NCBI GenBank assembly: GCA_946479825.1
Contig: CAMLHU010000163.1
Span: 1-5,346 of the forward strand
Direction: 5' to 3'
DNA length: 5,346 nt
Source: an uncultured Gemmatimonadota bacterium
GTDB lineage: Bacteria; Gemmatimonadota; Gemmatimonadetes; Gemmatimonadales; GWC2-71-9
Shown here: positions 1 through 4,238 of the stretch, piece by piece
Layout: every line of letters starts with the position of its first letter
How positions within the stretch are numbered: the first letter of the stretch is position 1
The notes under the pieces: model-generated
Told to the model about the DNA's origin: nothing
Seen by the model: the letters and a program-made list of their open reading frames with translations, nothing else
Database searches by the model: none
Translations under genes and position numbers: made by a program

Positions 1-136
1 GGTGGGCGGTGATCCCGTCGGCGCCCGCGGCCTCGCAGATCCGCGCCGCCGCGACCGGGTCCGGCTCGTCGGTCTTCCGGGCTTCGCGGACCGTGGCGAC
101 GTGGTCGATGTTGATGTAGAGCCGGGGTGCGGGCAT
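1..136 (-). CDS. pdxJ: Pyridoxine 5'-phosphate synthase PdxJ, N-terminal part, cut by window edge
   Basis: Read on the minus strand from the ATG at 136, this gives 45 residues and leaves the window before any stop. PdxJ is the cytoplasmic enzyme that condenses 3-amino-2-oxopropyl phosphate with 1-deoxyxylulose 5-phosphate to form pyridoxine 5'-phosphate, the last ring-forming step of the DXP-dependent vitamin B6 pathway. The fragment carries the family's N-terminal signature: [12 protein letters not shown] at residues 9-20, then DEPDPVAAA and AGADGITAH at 37-45, which match the first beta strand and first helix region of the TIM barrel in E. coli PdxJ. The start is well placed because the signature begins only eight residues in. 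No Shine-Dalgarno sequence precedes the ATG; the mRNA there is C-rich. Only about a fifth of the usual 240 or so residues is visible, but the identification is strong. Confidence 0.93.
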   Translation of the reverse strand, partial: MPAPRLYINIDHVATVREARKTDEPDPVAAARICEAAGADGITAH

Positions 137-141
137 CGGTC

Positions 142-166
142 GGGGGCGGGGGGTCGGGGTGCCGGG
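142..166 (+). other. G-rich tract fitting a four-run G-quadruplex pattern
   Basis: The + strand carries four consecutive G runs of 5, 6, 4 and 3 bases (142-146, 148-153, 156-159, 164-166), separated by loops of 1, 2 and 4 bases. This satisfies the standard G3+N1-7 quadruplex pattern. It lies 6 to 30 bases upstream of the pdxJ start codon, on the strand used as template for pdxJ, so the pdxJ mRNA leader is correspondingly C-rich. Formation in the cell is inference; the pattern itself is directly visible. Confidence 0.6.
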
Positions 167-178
167 AGCGGCGGCCCA

Positions 179-184
179 TATAAA
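179..184 (+). promoter_or_regulatory. Possible -10 element in an AT-rich island
   Basis: The hexamer TATAAA sits in a short AT-rich island inside very GC-rich DNA between the divergent pdxJ and lipoprotein genes. It differs from the sigma-70 consensus TATAAT at one base on the + strand and would give the lipoprotein gene a leader of about 80 bases. No convincing -35 box lies 16-18 bases upstream. The complementary strand reads TTTATATG, so the island could instead serve pdxJ. The assignment is weak. Confidence 0.25.
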
Positions 185-271
185 GGAAGCGGAACGCCGG
201 TCGCCGGGCTACTGGATTGCTCCATCCGGCATCGTTAACTTCGCTGCATCTCCCACTCGGAGCGAACGGTC

Positions 272-760
272 GTGACCTCACGCAGCGTGCTGAGCTCGCT
301 CGCCCTTGCCGCCGTGGCGGCGTGCGGCGGGCACGGAGGCGGCGCCGGGACCGGGCCGGTGGCGGTGGCGCAGTCGTCGAGCGGCGCCGTCCGCGAGTTC
401 CTGGCCGGCGTCGCCGACAGCAACCTCAACCGCATCGGCGCGTCGTGGGGCACCGACAAGGGGCCGGCCGCGGCCACCAACGTCCCGGCCGACTGGCGCC
501 AGCGCGCCGAGGTGATGCAGCTCTGGCTCCGCGGCCGGACGTACAAGATCACCGGCGACCAGCAGCTGGGCAACGACCGCGACCATCGCCAGGTCACCGT
601 GGACTTCACCACCGGCAACTGCACCAAGACGGTGCCGTTCGTCACGGTGCGGACCTCGCACGGGTGGCTGGTGGAGCAGGTGGACCTCAACACTGCGGGG
701 AACCCGGCCCAGCCGTGCGGTCCCCCGGCCGCGCCGGCGGCGGCCCCGACCGGACGCTGA
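272..760 (+). CDS. Small predicted lipoprotein of unknown function
   Basis: A 162-residue protein that I do not recognise. The GTG start at 272 is chosen because GGAG at 259-262 lies nine bases upstream and an in-frame TAA at 236-238 rules out a much longer form. The N-terminus has a single Arg, a short hydrophobic stretch (residues 6-17) and the lipobox-like VAAC at 15-18. Cys18 would therefore be lipidated and the protein anchored in the cell envelope. A Gly-rich linker follows (19-28). The folded part spans about residues 38-149 and has one helix-rich half (AVREFLAGVADSNLNRIGASW) and one strand-rich half with TVDFTTGNC near 109-117 and a GWLVEQVDL segment at 131-139. Cys117 and Cys149 could pair after export. 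An Ala/Pro-rich tail ends the protein. The size and the final alternating strands recall small NTF2-like or lipid-binding domains, but this is only an impression. It converges on the epimerase gene, with 27 bases between stops. Confidence 0.75.
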   Translation: MTSRSVLSSLALAAVAACGGHGGGAGTGPVAVAQSSSGAVREFLAGVADSNLNRIGASWGTDKGPAAATNVPADWRQRAEVMQLWLRGRTYKITGDQQLGNDRDHRQVTVDFTTGNCTKTVPFVTVRTSHGWLVEQVDLNTAGNPAQPCGPPAAPAAAPTGR

Positions 761-787
761 CGCCGGGAACCGCCGGGTGTTCTGGAA

Positions 788-1183
788 CTACTCGGTGAGC
801 TCCAGCAGGATCCCCGCGGTGCTCTTCGGGTGGACGAAGGCGATGCGCTTGCCGTGGGCCCCCGTGCGGGGCACCTCGTCCACCAGCTGATAGCCGGCGG
901 CCCGGCACCGGTCGAGCGCCGCGGTGAGGTCGGGGACGCGGTAGCAGATGTGATGGATCCCCGGTCCGCGCTTCGCGATGAAGCGGGCCACCGGACTCGC
1001 CGGGTCGGCCGGGCAGAGGAGTTCGACGTCGCCGGCCGGGAAGCTGAGGGACACGATCGTCGCCCCGTCGGCGGTCTCGGGCGGGTGCGGCGTCATGCCG
1101 AGGATGTCGCGGTAGAAGGCGAGGGCGGCGTCGAGGTCGGTCACCGCCACGCCAACGTGGGCGATCTCGGGGGCACGGGTCAC
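788..1183 (-). CDS. mce: Methylmalonyl-CoA epimerase (VOC/glyoxalase family)
   Basis: A 131-residue single-domain protein of the vicinal oxygen chelate superfamily. It interconverts (R)- and (S)-methylmalonyl-CoA, linking propionyl-CoA carboxylation to the B12-dependent mutase that yields succinyl-CoA. The visible family signatures are IAHVGVAVTDLDAAL at residues 7-21 with His9 as first metal ligand, PGIHHICYRV at 74-83 containing the second metal His, GAHGKRIAFVHPK at 108-120, and LLEL near the C-terminus with Glu128 as final ligand. Glu54 in the VELL strand sits where a Gln or Glu ligand is expected. These closely follow the human and Propionibacterium enzymes, so epimerase is favoured over generic glyoxalase. 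The GTG at 1183 is preferred to an ATG at 1240: it has GGAG nine bases upstream, it gives the usual length, and the 19 extra residues would be a low-complexity Arg/Pro stretch. Mutase genes are not in view. Confidence 0.92.
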   Translation of the reverse strand: MTRAPEIAHVGVAVTDLDAALAFYRDILGMTPHPPETADGATIVSLSFPAGDVELLCPADPASPVARFIAKRGPGIHHICYRVPDLTAALDRCRAAGYQLVDEVPRTGAHGKRIAFVHPKSTAGILLELTE

Positions 1184-1227
1184 GGCTCGGGTCTCCGGGA
1201 AGGACGGACGGCGGGTCGCCGGTCGGC

Positions 1228-1283
1228 GGCGCGCCGGCACAACGATAACCGGCCGGCAGGCGCCCGGGCAGGGCGCGCCGGCA
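1228..1283. repeat. 12-base direct repeat in the divergent mce/trxA gap
   Basis: The 12-mer GGCGCGCCGGCA occurs twice, at 1228-1239 and 1272-1283, 44 bases start to start. Each copy contains the palindrome GGCGCGCC. Its 3' part, GCCGGCA, occurs a third time at 1252-1258. The copies lie between two divergent starts, where a shared operator could sit, but base composition here makes chance repeats common. Confidence 0.35.
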
Positions 1284-1302
1284 TCCCAGGGATGGAACGA
1301 TC

Positions 1303-1629
1303 ATGGCTCAGTTGACGCACGTGACGGACGCGACCTTCGCGGCCGAGGTGGAGCAGGGCAAGGGCCTGGTACTGGTGGACTTCTGGGCCACCTGGTGTGG
1401 CCCGTGCCTGGCGGTCGCGCCGGTGCTCGAGCAGCTGGCCGGGGAGTTCGCCGGCAAGGCGCGGATCACCAAGGTGGACGTGGACCAGAACCAGCAGACC
1501 GCGATGCGGTTCAACATCCGCTCGATCCCGAGCATCCTGTTCTTCAAGGACGGGAAGCACGTGGACACCGTCGTCGGCGCCGTGCCGAAGCCGGTGCTCG
1601 TTTCGAAGATCCAGCAGCACCTGGCCTGA
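1303..1629 (+). CDS. trxA: Thioredoxin
   Basis: A 108-residue cytoplasmic thioredoxin, the standard length. It reduces protein disulfides and is itself recycled by thioredoxin reductase. All core features are present: VDFWATWCGPC at 25-35 with the redox cysteines Cys32 and Cys35, buried Asp26, Lys57, the cis-proline Pro76 in RSIPS, and the FFKDGK turn at 80-85 with Gly84 and a later Gly92. Two details differ from the most common form. The residue after the CGPC motif is Leu rather than Lys or Arg, and the cis-proline is followed by Ser rather than Thr. Neither removes a catalytic residue. The ATG at 1303 has a modest AGGGA (1288-1292) ten bases upstream. There is no signal peptide, so this is not a periplasmic thioredoxin-like protein. 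It is divergent from the epimerase gene and is followed by a strong hairpin, and is probably expressed alone. Confidence 0.96.
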   Translation: MAQLTHVTDATFAAEVEQGKGLVLVDFWATWCGPCLAVAPVLEQLAGEFAGKARITKVDVDQNQQTAMRFNIRSIPSILFFKDGKHVDTVVGAVPKPVLVSKIQQHLA

Positions 1630-1642
1630 CCCGGGCCGGACC

Positions 1643-1669
1643 CGGCGCGGCCGTCCCCCGGCCGCGCCG
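1643..1669 (+). terminator. GC-rich hairpin after trxA, possible terminator
   Basis: A perfect 11-base-pair inverted repeat (1643-1653 with 1659-1669) closes on a five-base loop (1654-1658), starting 13 bases after the trxA stop. No T run follows, so it is not a canonical intrinsic terminator, although high-GC bacteria often have such hairpins at gene ends. It ends six bases before the GAGG ribosome binding site of the next gene, so it could equally affect that gene's leader. A weaker 5-bp stem (1631-1635 with 1641-1645) shares bases 1643-1645 with it, so the two cannot form together. Confidence 0.45.
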
Positions 1670-1684
1670 ACCTTCGAGGCTCGC

Positions 1685-2701
1685 ATGCGCGCGAGCAGCG
1701 CCAGACTACTCCAGACGTCCGTCCGCCTCTTCGACCTCGTCTTCCCGACGACGGGGCTGATGATCGCGCGCACCCGCCTCGCCTTCATCCACCTGGACAA
1801 CGTCCTCTCCTTCGCCAAGCGCGACCGTGACGGCCGGGTGGACGCGTGGATGGCGGGCTACCTCCCGGACGAGCTCATCCTCCTGTTCTTCCAGCGCGGC
1901 GAAGTGGTGAACGCGGCGAGCCTCCGCCCCGACGGGCGGCAGGTGATCGCGATCGGCGAGGCCCTCCGGCGGCTCCGGGCCGAGGGGGAGCGGGGGGAGC
2001 TGAGCTTCGGCCGGGCGCCGCTCGAGCAGCTGGCGTGGATGTTCGCGGGGTGCGCCGGCCCGGCCAAGGTGCGGTTCGTGGACGAGCGCCAGCCGGACGA
2101 GCTCTTCAAGGTGTTCGCGCTGGAGCAGTTCTCCGGCGTCGTGGAGTTCATCTCCAACGGCCGGGTCAACTACTTCCGCTTCGTCGAGGGGAAGTACACC
2201 GGCGGGTACTGCTACGACCGCGCCGAAGGGACCCCGGTGGCGCAGTATGTGGAGTCGCTCTTTCACCCGGGCCCCGACCAGCTTCCGCCCGCGATCGTGG
2301 TGAGCGAGATCCCGATGCTGTCGGAGATCCCCCAGCAGGCGCTCCCGGCCCAGGTCAAGCTGTACCGCGAGATCCACACCCGCGTCCTCGCCGCGGTGGA
2401 GCAGGAGCTGCCGGTCGAGGGGATGCGCAAGCACCAGCGGATCAGCGGGGCGCTCCGGACCGAGCACCCGGGCATCGAGCTCCTGACGGCGCCGGAGTAC
2501 GGGGCCGAACCGGTGATCGCCGTGACGAGCGGCGAGCTCACCGCCACGCTCGCGGCGTGGAGCGCGCACCTCCTGCAGGAGGTGGACGTGGCGGCGCCGG
2601 GCGCGGCGGTGCGCGTCCTGCGCGACGCCACCCGGGAGCACCGCTTCGTGCTCCAGGCCGCGGGGTTCTACGACCGCCTGCCGTGGCGGGTGACCTGGTA
2701 A
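1685..2701 (+). CDS. Conserved-looking hypothetical protein, 338 residues, soluble
   Basis: I do not recognise this gene with certainty. The ATG at 1685 has GAGG (1676-1679) five bases upstream; a second Met at residue 26 (1760) is a weaker alternative start. There is no signal peptide and no clear membrane segment, so it is probably cytoplasmic. Residues 30-110 hold a module with GYLPDELILLFFQRGEVVNA near 58-77 and a following GEALRRLRAEGERGELSF segment. Residues 138-178 resemble a second copy of the same idea: LFKVFALEQFSGVVEF, then NGRVNYFRFVEGKYTGGYCY. This layout, in which a short helix is followed by strands ending in 'F-x-x-G-x-hydrophobic', is reminiscent of DUF4388/PATAN-type domains, which are found in bacterial signalling and motility proteins. 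That link is an impression, not a match. The last third (about 200-338) is mixed helix and strand without a motif I know. Its end overlaps rsmI by about 19 bases, so it is probably the first gene of the four-gene transcription unit. Confidence 0.82.
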   Translation: MRASSARLLQTSVRLFDLVFPTTGLMIARTRLAFIHLDNVLSFAKRDRDGRVDAWMAGYLPDELILLFFQRGEVVNAASLRPDGRQVIAIGEALRRLRAEGERGELSFGRAPLEQLAWMFAGCAGPAKVRFVDERQPDELFKVFALEQFSGVVEFISNGRVNYFRFVEGKYTGGYCYDRAEGTPVAQYVESLFHPGPDQLPPAIVVSEIPMLSEIPQQALPAQVKLYREIHTRVLAAVEQELPVEGMRKHQRISGALRTEHPGIELLTAPEYGAEPVIAVTSGELTATLAAWSAHLLQEVDVAAPGAAVRVLRDATREHRFVLQAAGFYDRLPWRVTW

Positions 2702-3552
2702 CCCCGGCGCCCGCCGGCACCCTCTACGTCGTCGCCACGCCGCTCGGCAACCTCGACGACCTGACGCTCCGCGCGGCCGAGACGCTGCGACGGGTCGCGG
2801 TCGTCGCGGCGGAGGACACCCGCCACACCCGCGGGCTCCTGGCCCACCTCGACGCCCATCCCCGCCTCCTCAGTTTCCACGCGCATTCCGAACCCGGCCG
2901 CGTCGCCCAGGTCGTGGCGTTGCTGCAGGGCGGGGAGGACGTGGCCCTCGTGACCGACGCCGGCACCCCGGGCGTGAGCGACCCGGGGCCCGAGCTGGTC
3001 GCGGCGGTGCGCGCGGCGGGCCTCCCGGTCGTCCCCATCCCTGGCGTCTCCGCGGTGACGGCTGCGCTCTCGGTGTCGGGCCTGCCGGCCGACCGCTACC
3101 GCTTCCTCGGCTTCGCCCCCCGGAAGGGCGCCGATCGCGAGCGGTGGCTCGCGGACGCGGCGGGGAGCGCGGTGCCGGTGGTCTGCTACGAGGCCGCCAA
3201 CCGGCTGGTGGACCTGCTCGGCGACCTCGCGCGCGTCGCCGGCGCCGACCGCGAGGCCTTCGTGGCGCGCGAGCTCACCAAGCTGCACGAGGACCTTCGC
3301 GCCGCGCCGCTGGGCGAGCTGGCTCGGCACTACGCGGCGCACGAGCCGCGGGGTGAGGTGACCCTGGTCCTGGCTCCCGGCGCCGACGCGGGGCCCGCCG
3401 CGGCCGACCCCGCCGAGGTCGCCGGGGCCGCGCGGGAGCTCCTCGCCGCCGGCCGCTCGCGACGGGACGTCGCCGCGGCGCTGGTCGAGCGGTTCGGCCT
3501 CCCGCGGAACGACGCCTATCGCCTGGTCGTGGAGATCTCCGCCGACTCGTGA
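2683..3552 (+). CDS. rsmI: 16S rRNA (cytidine(1402)-2'-O)-methyltransferase RsmI
   Basis: A 289-residue SAM-dependent enzyme that methylates the 2'-hydroxyl of C1402 in the decoding centre of 16S rRNA. The tetrapyrrole-methylase-type fold is evident from TLYVVATPLGNLDDLTLRA at 13-31, AAEDTRHTRGLL at 42-53, ALVTDAGTPGVSDPG at 88-102, PIPGVSAVTAALSVSGLP at 118-135, YEAANRL at 169-175, ARELTK at 195-200 and RGEVTLV at 223-229. The C-terminal helical region with a KNALY-like RNDAY motif matches E. coli RsmI. The length is normal. The start is uncertain: GTG at 2683 is the only canonical codon shortly before the conserved core, but it lacks a well-spaced ribosome binding site. A CTG at 2695 follows a GGCGGG run. 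The protein contains no Met after the start. Either start overlaps the preceding gene, implying coupled translation. The stop codon overlaps the next start as GTGA. Confidence 0.95.
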   Translation: MAGDLVTPAPAGTLYVVATPLGNLDDLTLRAAETLRRVAVVAAEDTRHTRGLLAHLDAHPRLLSFHAHSEPGRVAQVVALLQGGEDVALVTDAGTPGVSDPGPELVAAVRAAGLPVVPIPGVSAVTAALSVSGLPADRYRFLGFAPRKGADRERWLADAAGSAVPVVCYEAANRLVDLLGDLARVAGADREAFVARELTKLHEDLRAAPLGELARHYAAHEPRGEVTLVLAPGADAGPAAADPAEVAGAARELLAAGRSRRDVAAALVERFGLPRNDAYRLVVEISADS

Positions 3553-4238
3553 AGCTGACCGCCGTCCTCGCCGTCCTCCTGCTCGCGGCGCCCGCCCCTC
3601 CTCCGCGCGCGGCCGCGCCGGGACGGTCCGCGCCGATCCCGTGGTTCACCGTCGGACGCCTCCACTACGACGGCGGCGGCGACTGGTACGCCAACCCGTC
3701 GAGCCTGCCCAACCTGCTGGCCGCGATCCGGACCCGGGCGGGGCTGCCGGTGGAGCCGCGCGAGCGGGTGGTGACGCTCGCCGACGCGGCGCTCTGGAGC
3801 CTCCCGTACATCTACATGACCGGGCACGGCAACGTGCACTGGAGCGACCGGGACCTGGTCACGCTCCGGCGCTATCTCGAGCGCGGCGGCTTCCTCCACA
3901 TCGACGACAACTACGGGATGGACCATTCCATCCGGCGCGAGATCGCCCGGCTGTTCCCGGGGATCCCGCTGGTGGACGTGCCGCTCGACCACCCGATCTA
4001 TCACCTGGTGTATGACCTGCCCCGGGGGATCCCCAAGATCCACGTTCACGACGGCCTCCCGGCCCAGGGGCTCGGCATCTTCCTGAACGGCCGGCTGGTG
4101 CTGTACTACTCGTATCAATCCGACCTTGGCGACGGGTGGGAGGACTTCGAGGTCCACCACGACCCGCCCGAGAAGCACGAGGCGGCGCTCGAGATGGGCG
4201 TGAACCTCTTCGCCTACGCGGTAGGGTACGGCCGATGA
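3549..4238 (+). CDS. DUF4159 domain protein, exported
   Basis: A 229-residue protein whose whole mature part matches the DUF4159 family as I know it. Hallmarks are VGRLHYDGGGDWYANPSSLP at 35-54, the YMTGHGNVHWSD block at 89-100, RRYLERGGFLHIDDNYGMD at 107-125, LDHPIYH at 146-152, and GDGWEDFEVHHDPPEKHEAAL at 194-214. The family is thought to have a glutamine-amidotransferase-like fold. Here Gly92-His93-Gly94 occupies the turn where a nucleophile would sit in active amidotransferases, and the protein contains no cysteine, so a classic catalytic Cys is absent. The N-terminus (Lys2, hydrophobic residues 3-14, then a Pro/Ala stretch) is a signal peptide with likely cleavage near 21-23, placing it in the periplasm. 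The GTG start overlaps the rsmI stop as GTGA. GGAG (3531-3534) lies 14 bases upstream, longer than usual, so coupling probably helps initiation. Molecular function is unknown; relatives sit in MoxR/DUF58/VWA envelope clusters. Confidence 0.9.
   Translation: MKLTAVLAVLLLAAPAPPPRAAAPGRSAPIPWFTVGRLHYDGGGDWYANPSSLPNLLAAIRTRAGLPVEPRERVVTLADAALWSLPYIYMTGHGNVHWSDRDLVTLRRYLERGGFLHIDDNYGMDHSIRREIARLFPGIPLVDVPLDHPIYHLVYDLPRGIPKIHVHDGLPAQGLGIFLNGRLVLYYSYQSDLGDGWEDFEVHHDPPEKHEAALEMGVNLFAYAVGYGR

Noticed and set aside
727..745. 6-bp inverted repeat near the end of the lipoprotein gene as a terminator
   Set aside because: It lies inside the coding sequence of an Ala/Pro tail, is short and lacks a T run; it is explained by GC-rich codons.
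217..798. 193-codon plus-strand frame over the lipoprotein gene
   Set aside because: It is Arg/Gly-rich shadow sequence. The competing frame at 272 has a ribosome binding site and a lipoprotein signal.
1184..1240. Longer epimerase starting at ATG 1240
   Set aside because: It adds 19 low-complexity residues absent from the family. GTG 1183 has a well-spaced GGAG and gives the usual length.
687..1304. 205-codon minus-strand frame over the epimerase gene
   Set aside because: It overlaps the clear epimerase in another frame and consists of Arg/Pro/Gly repeats.
1397..1684. Upstream extension of the 338-residue protein's frame through trxA
   Set aside because: The reading is out of frame with the unmistakable thioredoxin and gives Arg/Ser-rich sequence. 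The ATG at 1685 has its own GAGG site.
1706..2641. 311-codon open frame on the minus strand
   Set aside because: It is antisense to the 338-residue protein. The composition is His/Arg/Glu-rich without structure, as expected from reading GC-rich codons backwards.
1846..2682. Long in-frame extension upstream of rsmI
   Set aside because: It is an Arg/Pro/Gly-rich shadow of the 338-residue protein in another frame and has no counterpart in RsmI proteins.
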